Shown: positions 21,362 through 34,010 of the stretch, piece by piece | Numbering within the stretch: position 1 is the stretch's first letter | Layout: each line of letters starts with the position of its first letter | Position numbers and translations under genes: made by a program | Notes under the pieces: model-generated | Seen by the model: the letters and a program-made list of their open reading frames with translations, nothing else | The model's database searches: none | Told to the model about the DNA's origin: nothing | Origin: Austropuccinia psidii | Taxonomy: Eukaryota; Basidiomycota; Pucciniomycetes; Pucciniales; Sphaerophragmiaceae | Length of the DNA stretch: 64,000 bases | Reading direction: 5' to 3' | NCBI GenBank assembly: GCA_023105745.1 | Contig: JALGQZ010000013.1 | Location: 20,931,105 to 20,995,104 of the forward strand

Positions 21362-22682
21362 TTTGTTTCCAAATTCACTCTGGTCACTTTTGGGTGCGCT
21401 TTCTCTTTAAATATCTTTTTAAAGACTTTTTTCTTTAATTATTTACTTGCAGTTATTTGCTAAATCAATTCCAATTGAAATTGCTCTTGAAAAAATTTCT
21501 TTTGTAGCCTCAAATATCTCTTGTAGATTATTTTTGGATAAATCTTTATTGTTGGTAAAACAATAAATTTTCATTATATTATTTTTTTATACTTAAAAAG
21601 TTAAAAACAATAAAACTGGCGTTTTCTCTTCTTAAAAATACTATTTCTTACTATTTTTAAATAATTTTACCTAATACAAATTTTGCAGACAGGAAAGGTA
21701 CTTGATATTTTATCAAAGTTTCATATCCACACCTTACATCTGGGCAGTTTTAACCAATACAGGGTGAAAACTTTTATCTGGGGACCACATAGCACTCCTC
21801 TGATGTTTATAATGCGTAGAATGCTGTGCAGAACCTGTATGGGACCCCAGTATTGAAGTATAAAAATGCTTCTTTGTATAATTGACACCTCATAATCATA
21901 CTTATGGGGGAATACCCCACAGCAAGACTGTATTGGTCTAATTGTGGGATTTTGAGCTTAAAACTGCTATAACTTTGACGGTTTTTGAGATATCAAGCTC
22001 AAAATTTGTCCATTTTGTAGCCCTGGATGTGTTCTACACAATTGTACCTCATTTGATACCCTTATCATTAAGTATGGCAAAGCTATGCCATGTACAAAAT
22101 GTTTTGTACATACATATGGTTTGCTTAAAAAATTTATAGAGCTTGTTTGCCCCATAACCTTTTTTCTAGATGAGATATGGGGAAATGGATGGCACCATCA
22201 GATATCCCTGAATTTTCCTTTCCAAAAAGCCCCCACTTTAGGTATCTCACACTAAAATTGCAGAAGTTAGATGAGAGGTGAATGTTTTAATCACCCTTAT
22301 TTGACCTTATTTTGGTCATAACTTCTGTAATTCTGCTGCTAGCTCAGTTTGGCTAGTACCATTAGATAGTTCTGATTTAAAGGTTCATTTTTGAATACCC
22401 ATTTGATGGGGTTAAGCCTCTTCCTCTGTATTTCAGATGAGAGGTGAAAATTAAGGTTTATGCTCAGCAACAACTTTGAGCAGGAATAACTCTGTTATTC
22501 TTTGTTCTATTATGATTGCACTTGTATATTTTGGAAAGGGGTGCGTTTCCTCTTTCTTTTGATACCTTTTGAGCTGATTTGGCTCATTTCCATGTTTTAG
22601 TGGTATCTTGGCTATACCATTGATTTATGATATTTGGCTGTCATGCTTGTGCTTTGGTTTTGAGTCACAGGCTGACAATTTT

Positions 22683-23739
22683 CAAGTTTTTCATGTGATT
22701 AACCTTAATATAAATGAATTTATTTTATATTCAAACATAAGATACTAGACATAAATGAGGATTAACGCTCCTTGAAGCTGAGAATAAAACTTGTAGCCTT
22801 AAATTGAAATGAAAAATATCTTAAATTAAGTTAAGAACCTACTTTTTAAGGATGATTTTTAAGTTTTCCTATGAGCAATCCCTCTATATCCATTCTTGAT
22901 AATGAGAGCTTCTCTGAAGGAATAAAATAAGCTTTTATGACTCTGTTTTTGTCCATCATCATCATCAATCAATCAATTGATCAGACATTTTAAAGAGTTA
23001 ATATTATTTTCCATATAGAATCTTGTATTATTAAAGTAATTCTGAAATTATTTTATTCTTTATTAATTTTAAATAAAGAATTGAAATTTCATAATTTATT
23101 TTTAATTGTTATGATAGCCAATAATTGATTTTATCTTATAAAATTATTGTTTTAAATATCTTTTGATATCCAAAAATTCTCCTAAGAACTCTCAAATTTT
23201 ATTCTCTCATAAAAAGCCTTTTTTATCCCTTCAAAATTTTGATTTTTGGTGTTTTCTTAGCTTGCAAGAATTATTTAACACTATAATTGTTGTTTTTTGA
23301 ATTATTTTATTAAACTAATATTTTAAGTAATTTTCTCTGAACTTCTATATTTTGTTTATCTATTATTAGTTTGTTTATATAGAATTTCTCTAAGATTGTT
23401 ATTCATTCACAGTGTGTGTGCTATTTCTTTCATAAATAATATTTATATTTTTATAAGTGGTTAAATAGTATTGTTTTCTATATATAATTTTCCCATTAAG
23501 ATCCTTTATATTTCTTAGTATTATAGATCTCAGTTACTATAATAATAATAGGATAATTATGATTGATCTTTATTATGGAGTTATTTAATAGTATTCAATT
23601 CTTTAGTTTTGATAATTATTTTTCTTAATTATATTAATTTGTGGCTATAATAATTAATTTTATTATATTTTCTACTGAGGACAGTCATAGTACTCTGGAT
23701 ATTTGTTACTATTATCAGGAGTTTCATGGACAAACCTTA
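22683..23739 (+). repeat. Degenerate A-like LTR of A5, right part
   Basis: It continues the LTR split by C1 and ends ATAGTACTCTGG...AGGAGTTTCATGGACAAACCTTACA, in the order of the A LTR end (CATAGTACTG...CAGTTTCATAGTCACATCTTACA). It is very AT-rich and diverged. The end at 23739 abuts gag-like sequence of C2, so A5 inserted into, or is joined to, C2. Confidence 0.6.
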
Positions 23740-25060
23740 CAATTTTGATAACCATTTCTTGATTTATCATTTCTGTTTTTATGTTAGGATCAATAGATTT
23801 TAGCCTTTTTGACAGTCTCAGAGTAATAATATCAATCTTTTTCCATTTTGTAACTGTAAGTTGTAAATGGCATAGTCTTCTGCCATATCCATGTACCATT
23901 ACTGTATTTTTCAATCATTTAGCTCCTCCACCATGGCCTATTTCTTCTTCCATGGATTTCTTTCATTTTGGTGTACCATATAATAGCATTTCCTTTGAAT
24001 TCTTTATTCATTCTAGCTGTTATCCAGTAGTCTGGTATTCTTCATAATTCAATGAGCTCCATTTGATCATATTCTCCTACACCAGAAACGTTTGGCCAGC
24101 TTGTGACTTTGGGAAGTTGTTTCAATTCTTTGTTCTCTGTGTAAGTCATATTTTCCCCATTGTGGTACTTTGATGGTGATCTATTCCTTTTCTCCTTTTG
24201 GTCACTTGGTTTAGTATCCTCTTGTTTCAGTTGTGTAGTTATACTTTCTTGAACATGACCCTGTCTCTTTGGGTGTACATTTTTGAAGGAATGGAGAAAG
24301 AACTTTTTTTGCTTGACCTGAAGCTCTTCTTAGTTTAGTATAATTGCCTTTGAGTGTTTTAATAGTCTTGGTTTGCAAGGTGTTTACTTCTTGCAACCTT
24401 TCAATAGTCTCCTGGAGCTTTTCAAAGTCTTTCTGTGTATGTTATGCAAACTGGGCCATTTGAACCTATAGTGAACTACTACATATTGTTCTCTCAGGGG
24501 TCACAATATTGCATTAATCCTGATTGGGGATATCCTTTCTAGCTTTAGCAATACTAGCTCTAAAAAAGGTATTTACAAATATATCTTGATTTTTGGTACT
24601 TCTGTCACTCAGTCCAGAAATTTCTGGATCATTGCATCTGACTCTTTCTTCCTCTAGCTGAAAGAAGTTTTTTTCTCTCCTTTTGATCCTTTTTTCCTCC
24701 CTGAAACTACCTGATATTGGGAAGAATGGTGAGTCTTGGCCTCTTATCTTCTAGATTCTGAGTGGCATGAAGTCACTGTGGAGTTTGGTTAAATTTGCAT
24801 TCCTTGTGATCCTGAAGTAGTCAGAGTATGATCTTTCTGGTTCCATTGTGCTTCCATAGCATGGATAGTACCTAAGTTATCTTTTATCTTGGCTACCCTT
24901 TCCTCCATGAGCTTTAACTTCCTGTTGGGATTCAACTTTTTGTGATTCCCCTGGGCTCTTAGAAGGATATCTCCTTGAGACAGATACTCTGGGGACTTTC
25001 TCCTAGTTCTGATAATTGGGGTGCTATGTTGGATTTTATGTATTGAATGCTTCATTGGAA
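23740..25060 (-). pseudogene. Gag/ORF1 remnant of family C element C2
   Basis: Fragments on the minus strand resemble C1 Gag. 25055-24789 has RTRRKSPEYLSQGDILLRAQ and KIKDNLGTIHAM, matching the RTWRKLPEDLSQRD region of C1. 24396-24211 carries QTKTIKTLKG. 23914-23740 holds RLSKRLKSIDPNIKTEMINQ, matching KKSKGLKAIDPQMNIQMRNH of C1. Many stops and shifts are present. Everything downstream (protease to chromodomain) is absent at this place, replaced by A5. Confidence 0.75.
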
Positions 25061-26701
25061 CAGGTCTTTGAGGATTTTGTGGGTAAGAATTAATTGTTCT
25101 GAGTCTGTGGAAGCCTCTCCTGGATGTTTTCTGTTGGAAACTGCTTTGAGAAGTGAAGGAAGGTTTCTTTTTTCATATATTATGAATTTGATCAACTTTT
25201 ACTTCTGTTCCTCTAAAGTCTCTATTCCATCTCCTGATTACTAACGACCTTTGTGTGGGCTGATCTCTTTGGAATCAAAGATTTCTCAGATGAGGTGGTA
25301 ACATGTATTCGGTTTTGAGAATGGGGGTTATATTTAGCTGATTATAATCCCTGTTATTATAAGTACTTATAAGTCAGTCTTAACACATAATTTACTTCAA
25401 ATAGTTCCTTCATTCTTCAATATGACTCTTAAATGAGGTTTTCCTTTCTAATTATTAAATATTAGCTTGGTTATGCAGAATAGCAGATTGAACTTTTCCT
25501 TGACCCCATTTTTGATAAGGCTTTTTCTCTCTGTTACTTTTAAGGTACTTGGATTCAATTGATTTCTATTTTTGTGAAAATAAAACCAATGATAATAGAT
25601 GTCAAGTTGTTTTTACTTGAAGCTGCTTACTTATTCTTCACTTCATTTTTGTTCAATTCAAATCATATTATTCTTTTTATATACTCTTTTTCAAAAAACT
25701 TGAAGTTGATATTTTTTGGAAAATTATCATTGGAGCTCTCAAAAATAACTATTAAGGTCAATTTTTCACACCAATTTGAGTGAAAAATAAATTGAAAGAT
25801 TTTTCTTGAAAAAAATTCAAGAAATATAAACTTTTTATATATTATTATCAAAAAAGTTACAAAAATGTATTGTTATATTTATTTTTTGAGTTTATCATTG
25901 AAACTGCCAATAAAAATAATTGAAGTCAATTTTTTCATGCAAGTTTGGGTTAAAAAATGATTTATAAAACAATTTCTCAAAGAAAAATTCAAACAATATA
26001 TACTTTTTGCAGACATATATTAATATATATATATATAATTATATATTTCTTCAAAATTGAATTCCCATTGAGTCTATCAATAATAATGATTGAGGTCCAT
26101 TTTCCACACCAATTTGGGTGAAAAATAAACTATAAAAGTTATTTTCTTCAAAAAAAATCAAGGAATACATACTCTGAATATATTATGATGAGAGAAGTAT
26201 ATATCACCTTATATATTTCTTGAAAAATTAATGATTATTAGAGCTATCAATAATTCTGATGAAAATCAATTTCTGTGCCGACTCAGGTGAAAAAAGGAAT
26301 TCTAAAAGTTTTTCTCAAAGAAAAATTTAAGTAATACATATGTTTGTATATATTAACAAAAAGAAATTCAATAATAAAAGTATTACTATATGTCATAATA
26401 AAGTATCTTATAGATATTACTTATATATTTATTATTCTTCAAAATCCTTCATAGAGAAAAAAATAATTCATTTGGAATTTTTAAGTATACTGTATTTTTC
26501 ATTTTTTTACTATTATTTGGTTTTTGATACATAATGGATCATAAGAGTAATTCCACAAGATAAATTCCCTTCAGGGATTCTTATGGTTGAATAAGGCTTT
26601 AATTAAGCAACAAAACAAGTCAAAATACTTTAAAAAGCATAGAAATGGGTTAAAAATAGTGAAAACAAGTCAAAGGTCTTCTAAAATACATAGAAAAACC
26701 A
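25061..26701 (-). other. C2 5' leader, containing a tandem array
   Basis: AT-rich leader between Gag and the primer-binding site of C2. Short ORFs at 25559-26534 lie in repeat sequence and show no protein features. Confidence 0.6.
25740..26345. repeat. Four tandem units of about 170 bp in the C2 leader
   Basis: Equivalent points (ATTAAGGTCA, ATTGAAGTCA, ATTGAGGTCC, ATGAAAATCA) fall near 25751, 25919, 26089 and 26259. Each is followed by a version of CACACCAATTTGGGTGAAAAATAAA and a TTTTTCTCAAAGAAAAATTCAAG stretch. Confidence 0.8.
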
Positions 26702-26717
26702 GGCCAGCCCCTTAAAA
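26702..26717 (-). other. Primer-binding site of C2
   Basis: GGCCAGCCCCTTAAAA on the plus strand abuts the LTR start and is a diverged form of the C1 site. Confidence 0.65.
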
Positions 26718-26889
26718 TGTCAGGTTTATTCTATGAAGAAGCTACTAAATAGTAATTTCAGACCTAAACCATGACCTTTACACAAATAATATGAAATATG
26801 AAGGTTGGTGGTGATGTTGTTGAAGTATTACTATAGAGTTATAGCGGTTGTGAGCAGTGCTAAAAGTCCTGAGTGCAGTGGTTATCAAC
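26718..26889 (-). repeat. C2 5' LTR, left part
   Basis: It starts TGTCAGGTTTATTCTATG and runs along the C LTR until A3 interrupts it. TCAAC at 26885-26889 is the left target-site duplication of A3. The LTR resumes after 53060. Confidence 0.85.
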
Positions 26890-28797
26890 TGTAAGATGGG
26901 TCTATGAAACTGATGATATTTCTATTAATCAATGGTACTATGAGTGTTCTTATGAAAGATAATAAATAAATTTATTATAGCTACAGTTCAGATAAACAAT
27001 TACTTAATTATTTTTTTTACTTGTTATACACTACTAGTGATTATAATAGTAAACCATAATTGTCTACAAACATCAGTTACCAGAGTTATTCAATAATAAG
27101 ACTTCTTTAACTATCTTTTGCAAGAATGGTTATAAAGAGAATTATTGAAGAAACTATTACTAGAGAAAAACTTTGAAAATTACATTAAGTCACTCACTAA
27201 TACTTCAATAATACCTTGAAAATACTTGGTAGAGAGATTTGATGGGTAAATTGTGGATTTAAAGTATCAGAATTTCTTTATAACAATAATACAGAAAGAG
27301 AATAGCTAAACACTATTGGAAATAGTACATTTCTTAGATTTAATTTCTTTCTGATTGATTCTGGAAGAATACAAACACTTAAGAAAAGATTCAACTAATA
27401 CTTACTTCTGGGTACTAGAGATATAATTTGATAATGAGATTATTTGGAAACAAATAGCATGAGGAGGCCTCTTTTAAGTCAATAAAATCTCAAATATGAA
27501 TTCAACTGGGAAAACTGGAGTTCCAGTGAGTGAGAAACAAATAATCCCTATTGGATTATTAATTTCATCAACTGTTGTCATGTAAGATTATCATGATTAC
27601 TTAATTAAGTCATTTATGTGACTACCAACCCATTAATGGTTGTTAATAAAAGGAGTAAAAGCTTTAAATATTCTTTCATTCAAGAATTAGCATTAATTTT
27701 CCATAGCTATCAGTTTTATTGGAAATTTCATCACAGGTTGTATTTTCTGTGAATTTTTGAAGATTCAGTGTTTCATGTGGAATCATCAAAAATGGACTGT
27801 GGGTAAAACCTTTAATTTTAAATATTAATTCATAATTATCTTTGGTTTCTTGATGGACCATACCATTATTCATTGTTCCTGGAAGCTTAGGAAAGATTAA
27901 TTAAAGATTGTACTTTTAATGTATTGTTGAGGTTTTTACCTTATTTTTACGCAGTATAGCAAATAACACAGTATAGCTGGTTGCCATGACTTAAATTAAT
28001 GAATACTAGTGCACAAAGAATTTTGATTACTCTTTTAAGGCTTAGCCATGGAGATCATTAAGAATTTGCATGGTTACATGAGTCATAGTTGCTTTTTACC
28101 TCCTTGTGATGTGGAAATAGCAGCTTATTTGCAATTTTCTTATGATTTAATGGGACTTTAACTTTTTAACCAAGTTTTCAAAAAGTTTTAGTAAAATAAT
28201 TAGGCCATTATAAGCCATTGATCCAAGCTTTAGATGTGTTAATGCCTCAGAGGCCTCAGAAGTTCTATACTCCAGCTCTCCTTGATGTCTTTTTCCCCCT
28301 TAGCTATTTCCATGTCAAAAATAGTAATTCAGACTTCAAGACTGATATCCACCATTGGTTTACCAAAGCTGTATTTACAAATACTATCTTCTTAATTACC
28401 GCAAACATTCATAACACTACTCTAAGTGTATATGTAACATGGGATTTCTCACATTCCCATTATTTTGGTGTGAAAGTGAGAAAAACAAAATTTTCACAAT
28501 TCTCTTATGTGGTATTGAGGATGTGGCATTAAAGTATTTTCCATATGACCACCTCAAAAAGTTAATTTAAGCTCATTAACTCTATGGAGCTACCCTGGAT
28601 GAAATTTTGTGTAGAATCCAAATCTTGACTTAAATCCATGGATCTATTTACTCACAAAAAATTCATCCATCTTTTCGTACATCAAAAAGAATTGATTTAG
28701 TATATATGTATGACTTATGGGTTATTGATACTTCAAAAGTTAATTTTATGTTTATTTTTGCCTATTTGGGAATGTAAAAATGACCTCAGGGCTCACA
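26890..28797 (-). repeat. 3' LTR of A3
   Basis: TGTAAGATGG to AGGGCTCACA, 1908 bp, followed by the reversed polypurine tract. Diverged from the A2 LTR but collinear with it. Confidence 0.9.
27676..27873 (-). CDS. Small LTR ORF in A3 (65 aa)
   Basis: Counterpart of the 1050-1247 ORF, same length and frame. Conserved: KIKGFTHSPFLMI, HETLNLQKFT and TTCDEI. The N-terminal dozen residues and the tail have changed most. The function is unknown. Confidence 0.35.
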   Translation of the reverse strand: MNNGMVHQETKDNYELIFKIKGFTHSPFLMIPHETLNLQKFTENTTCDEISNKTDSYGKLMLILE

Positions 28798-28816
28798 TTC
28801 TCTCCCACCAAAAAAA
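28798..28816 (-). other. Polypurine tract of A3
   Basis: TTCTCTCCCACCAAAAAAA on the plus strand, a purine run on the element strand directly inside the 3' LTR, matching A2 in position. Confidence 0.8.
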
Positions 28817-29019
28817 ATTGTATTACAGTTTTATTAGTGACATTAAGAAGCAAAAGGCCCCAAAGGGGGTTAACTTCCACTGTCCAACCTCTTTATATTA
28901 CTCAGATCAAGGAATTTAAAGCACATTTATAGGCATATTTAGGCTTGTGGCCTTCCTTCATGCCTAAATCTTCTCAAAGGTTCATCTGAGTCAGGTATGT
29001 CTGATTCTGCCAGCCATTC

Positions 29020-30456
29020 TGTCAGGCTGAATCTATGTTGAAGAAGTAATAAGGCTATTTACAACTAAAACTATGATTGTGACATGGTAAAAATGTTTTT
29101 AAAAGGTAATAAAATTGATGATACATGATTTAAATTAAGATTTTAAGGGCTTTACTATAGAGATATAGTGGTGGTGAGCGCTGCTGAAAGCCCTGGGTGC
29201 CGCTTTATCTGTTGGGTTACAATAATAAAAGACTACAATAATTAAATTTATAATTATACCTGATTATTAACCAAGAGTAAAACTGTTTTTGACAGTTTAC
29301 TACGTAGGTTATTCAAGAGCAGGATGAGGAGATGATTTTGGCTGTGAAAAGCCCTCCTTTTATCCTGAAATTGGGGTGGAAAGGCTGCTAGACCTTTCCA
29401 CATAGAGGAAGTGAAGATTTTTCACTCTCCAGGACAGGCTTGTGGTTTGCAAACAGCCTGTATACCCTGTATTGGGCTCAGATGTGGTTTTGAAACCACA
29501 TCTGGGCGGTTTTCACCAATACAGGGTGAAAATTTTCATCTGGGGACCTCACAGCCTGATTCTGACGTGTATGACGCGTAGAATGCTGTACAGAAACTGT
29601 ATGGGACCCCAGTATTGACTGACATATGAGGTATTGAAGTAAAAACATGCTTCTTTGTCTATTTGACACCTCATATTCATGATTATGGGATATTATCCCA
29701 TGGTAAGGCTGTATATGACAGCTGGTGGGATTTTGACCTTAAAACAGCCATACCTTTGTCAATTCTTGAGATATCAACCTCAAAATTGGTTCAGTGTGTA
29801 GCCCTGTATGTGCTCCACACAATGGTACCTCATTTGATATGGGTATCATTAAATATGGCAAAGTTATCCCATGTACAAGATTTTTGTACATTTGCGTGTT
29901 TTGGGCAAGAAGCTGTATTGAGCTTGTTTGCCCCATAACTTTTAATCTAGTTGAGTTATGGGTAAATGGATGGCATCATCAGATAGCCCTGATTGTGCTC
30001 TTTCCAAAAATACCCCACTTCAGGTATCCCACACTAAAACTGTAGAAGTTAGATGAGAGGTGAATGTTTTGTTCACCCTTATTTGGCCTGAAATTGACCA
30101 TAACTCCAGTAATATTGGTTCTAGCTCCGTTTGGCTGGTACCATTGGATAGCCCTGGCTTAGAGCTTCATTTTGAATACCCATTTGATGGGGTTAAGCCT
30201 CTCCTTCTAGATTTTAGATGAGAGGTGAAAATTAAGGTTTATGCTCAGCAATAACTTTGAGCAGGAATAACTTTGTTATTTCTTGTCCTATGGTTATGGA
30301 CTTATATTTTCAGAAAGAGGTGAGTTTCCTCTTTTTTTGATACCTTTTGAGCTTATTTGGCTCAGCTCCATGTTTTGGTGGTATCTTGGCTATACCATTG
30401 GTTTATGGTATTTTGGCTGTCATGCTTGTGCTCTGGTTTTGAGTCACAGGCTGACA
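29020..30456 (-). repeat. Solo LTR of family C (C3)
   Basis: TGTCAGGCTGAATC to CACAGGCTGACA, 1437 bp, with a perfect TSD CATTC at 29015-29019 and 30457-30461. It is inserted in the chromodomain codons of A3. It is the cleanest full-length C LTR here. It holds the nested dyad at 29465-29526 and conserved frames on both strands (29663-29938 plus, 29936-29739 minus). Confidence 0.95.
29465..29526. promoter_or_regulatory. Nested double dyad in the family C LTR
   Basis: Outer arms CCCTGTATTGG (29465-29475) and CCAATACAGGG (29516-29526) enclose inner arms CAGATGTGGTTT (29479-29490) and AAACCACATCTG (29493-29504). All arms pair perfectly. It could fold as a strong hairpin in RNA or bind a dimeric regulator. 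Confidence 0.6.
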
Positions 30457-33400
30457 CATTCATCTTCATGTACTGGACTTCTATATTGGAAAAGAAATTC
30501 TCTTCAATTTTTACCCCTAACTCTCCTTTCTTTAATGAGTTTCTTTATCTTCTTGTCTCCATTTTGTTCTACTGGTGGTACAGTTAAAGCAGTTGGGTTC
30601 CTTGAAGGAAACAATTCTTTACCAGCTGGTCAATAAGGATTTCTCAAGCTTATGGAAAAGGTGGGATGTGTATCTTATAATTCAATACTCAATTCTACTT
30701 GGACTGAATTTTTTCCATTAAATTCAACTATAAAAAAGGTCCTAAATAGGAATATTTGAGTTTCTTTGGGCCTTTGACGTTATTATAATCCAAAGTTGAA
30801 ACTAGAACTAAGTCCCCTACTTTGAAGTCTTGGACTTTATTACTCTTGTCCCACTTCTGTTTTCTATAGTCAAAAGTGTCATTCATTCTTTTTTTAGCAT
30901 GGTGCTTCACTTCATCAAGTATAATTTTGAGGCTGTAACCTTTAGTATGAATTTCAATTAAGTCTTTCCTCAGTGTGGCTGCTTGTAGTCTTGGATTTCA
31001 TCTTCCTCTAAAATAGCAGGAGCTTTACTCATGGAAGAATGAACTGATGTCTTATTTTCCAGTTCTAATGCAGGTATTAGAGTGCGCCAGCAATGGGTAA
31101 AGCCATCTGAGTATTTGAATTTCAATTCTTAGGCACAAAATCTCCCTATTATTCCATCTTCTGACCCATCAGTTTGAGAGAGATATGCTGTAGAAAATGA
31201 TAACTTGGTCCCAAAAAATCTATGAAGATTGATCCAAAGTGCAGATTTGAGCATGGGATCTCTGTTGGTTATGATATTCTTAAATAATTCTGTACGAGAA
31301 ATAACTCTATTCAATGGAAGAAGTTCTGTATCCATAGTAATGTCATCTTTATGACATGGTAAGAATATGGGAGTTTTGCTTTATCTGTCTACATTTACTA
31401 AATAGGCGTTATAACTTTTGTCATCACTTCGAGGAAGTGCTGTGAGCCAATACATGTGAGAATTTCCAAAAGGTATTTTGGCTCTTGAATATAAATCATA
31501 AGCCCAAATATCTTGCCTGTACTCCTGTTTGCATTTTGGTATCTGTCACAGGTATGGCAATATTCAATGGTCTCTTGTCTCCAAGATGGCCAAAATGCAC
31601 AGTTTTTCTATTTTCAAGTGTTATGTCTTCTGAAAGGTGTCCAGAATAGATTCTATAATGAAATTCATGAAGAATGGTATTGAGAAGAAATCTAATGTAT
31701 AATGTCATTACACAAGAATTTCTGGTTCTGTGGTAAATTATGCCATCAAAAAAGGGAAATCTTCATTCATAATAGGAATTTCTCCACACTTAATCCAGTG
31801 AATTAACCAGAGCTGTGTCTTTACAGTCTTTATCCAGTAATTATTTCAAGATATGGCAATTCTTGTCTTGCTTATAAGACTCCCTGGCTTCTTCAAAGAA
31901 TTCAGCCCCAATATCAGTTATGTTAATTCCTTCAATTGGAATCTGTGGTTATTCTTCCAAAGGCGCATAAGCTGGGTTATCAGGAGAATTGTCTAATGCC
32001 CACCTTCTGAGTCTATCAACATTCTTGTGAATATTCCCTATTTTATGAGCTACAGTCATGTTACCTCTATATTCTTGAATGGTTATTTTACATCTCAACA
32101 TGAGCGTGTTGTGTTTTTTCATTTTCAGAAGTGATTTTACCCCATTAAGGTCAGCTATCACCTTGAAAACACTTCCATAAAGATAATAGTGTAATTTCTC
32201 AAGTTTCCATACCAAACATAAGCATTCCATTTTTCTTTCACCATATCTGGCTTCTGTTGGTTTAATTTTTCTTTAGATTTAACAGACTGTTCCTTATGTG
32301 GGTTTTTCATCAATAATTTGGACTTTATGTAGGGCTACCCCTAATCTATCTCCACATGCATCAACATAAAATTTGAAAGTTATATTCCAGTCTGGCATAA
32401 GCAGTAAATTTGCTTCTCTAATGGCTTTATTTATCTTCTCATAGTCTTTAACTATTTCCTGTGTCATCTCAAAGGCTCTCTCTTGATCACAGACTCTATA
32501 GAGTGACTTGGCCAGAATTTCAAAATATTTCAGGTTTTTCCTGTAATAACTGGAAAATCCAAGAAAAGACATCATATCCCCATCCTGGGATATTGGCTTA
32601 AGTAACACTGCTTCTGATTTATTTTTGTGAATACCCAAGCTTAAGCCAGAAGCAATATGTCCCAATTTCTTAAGTTCTCAGAAGCCAAAATTGCATTCAT
32701 TGAGTAATATCTTCATATTTACTTCTGCAGCTTTGTCAAGTACTCTTGCAAGTCTTTGAAGATGCAAATACAATAAGTCTGAACATATAGTTCTATCATA
32801 AATATAAATAATGAGCCATCCTTCAGACAATTCTGTGGGAAATATGATATTAGTCATTCTTTGATAATGAGATGGAGAATTTTTGATCCCAAAGGGAATT
32901 ATTCAGCTACTCATAAATACCACAGGGAGTGATAATTCCAAGTAATTGTATGGCTTTGAGCCTCAAAAAATTCTAATTAAATCCATTCAATGCATTAATG
33001 GAGGCTATGCACTTGGCTTTGGATAATTGGGTCAAAGCTTCTTGGATTCTATGAATTGGATGCCTATCTGGAAATTTGTAGGTATTAGAAGCTCTCAAAC
33101 CTCCAACCCTCCGTGATTGATCATTATGCCAAACAGTCATAACAGGAGTTTCACTTCAACTTCCACATTATGGCCTACTTTCCTTAGTACACTAAGCTCT
33201 ATTAGCTCTTTAATATGCTTCTACAAGGCTTCGCTAGCTCTGGGTTTTTCTGGGTAAGCTAGTATTGTAATTACTGGAGGGTATGGTCTATCAATATTAA
33301 GAGTAATATTAACTTCATTCCCTCTAATACCACCTAACGGTTAATTATCTGAAGAAAATGAAATTTCATATGTGTATAACACATCAATAAGCTCTTGCCT

Positions 33401-34010
33401 CATTTTGAATGATAATTCTGGGTTAATTTGTGCTCCACCAAGCTTATTGGTCACAAATTCCTCTTTATATGTATCTTCATTTTGAGATACTACTGCTATT
33501 TGTTTGGAAATATTGGAAAAAGCAAATTTTTTATTTTTTTATCCAATTTTAAAATATCTTCCTTTATGGTTATTGAGGTCAATACCATAAATACTCAAGA
33601 AATAATTTTTATGAATGATATGTTGAGATGTTCAATGTTCCATTACTACTATCTCTGTCTTTATTATCATACTCCCTGCAGGATGTGTCAATACAAGATT
33701 GGTTTCCAATATGCTCAAGGGGTACATATTATTACTGGAACTAGTAAATTGCACACCTTCTATTGGTGATCAATGGTTTTTCCATTCAGGGGGTACGGCT
33801 TGAAGGTATTCTTTTCCTACACAAGTGCAAAATGATCCTGTGTACAAATTACTCTTGGCTTAAACATTATTCTTCATTATTGATGTAATACAAGATGCTC
33901 CAACAGTGTAACCTTCGCCTCTAGCAGGTTTAGTCTTACACATTCTGGACTCCTGGATATTGATCAGGTTGTAGCAATCTTCACTATATTGTGGAAAGTG
34001 ATTATGGACT

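Larger units (their letters stand above)
19948..21738 (+). repeat. Solo LTR of family B (B1)
   Basis: It starts TGTGAGCCTTAG and ends CCACACCTTACA, 1791 bp. TCTGG at 19943-19947 and 21739-21743 is a perfect TSD. The lack of any internal region between the duplications shows LTR-LTR recombination after insertion. It contains the 13-bp-arm dyad (20769-20797) and the antisense ORF (21361-20957). Confidence 0.95.
11747..22677 (-). mobile_element. Family C Ty3/gypsy retrotransposon C1, with both LTRs
   Basis: C1 is a complete but dead chromovirus on the minus strand. Order on that strand: 5' LTR (22677-19461, interrupted by solo LTR B1), primer-binding site, gag, protease-RT-RNase H, integrase-chromodomain, polypurine tract, 3' LTR (12629-11747). 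ATTTT at 11742-11746 and again at 22678-22682 is a perfect 5-bp target-site duplication, which fixes the element's limits. It lies in the A5 LTR. The coding region carries many stops and frameshifts. Confidence 0.92.
19461..22677 (-). repeat. Family C 5' LTR of C1, interrupted by B1
   Basis: It runs from TGTCAGGCTGAG to CACAGGCTGACA on the plus strand. After removing B1 and one TSD copy it is about 1420 bp, close to the 1437 bp of C3. The inserted B1 sits immediately next to the LTR dyad (19921-19946). Conserved frames on both strands cover 21942-22155. Confidence 0.92.
28941..34010 (-). pseudogene. A3 pol (protease, RT, RNase H, integrase, chromodomain), broken
   Basis: Read from about 34010 down to 28941. 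The protease motif near 33830 is YTGSF instead of DTGAF. RT matches A2, but the YIDD box reads YIYD near 32810. The RNase H region FKFYVDACGDRLGVALH lies near 32350, integrase core FKNIITNRDPMLKS near 31270, and [19 protein letters not shown] near 30800. The chromodomain is cut in two by solo LTR C3 (29020-30456); its end, R.FRHEGRPQA, closes with TAA near 28942. Stops and shifts are frequent, so no function is possible. Confidence 0.85.
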
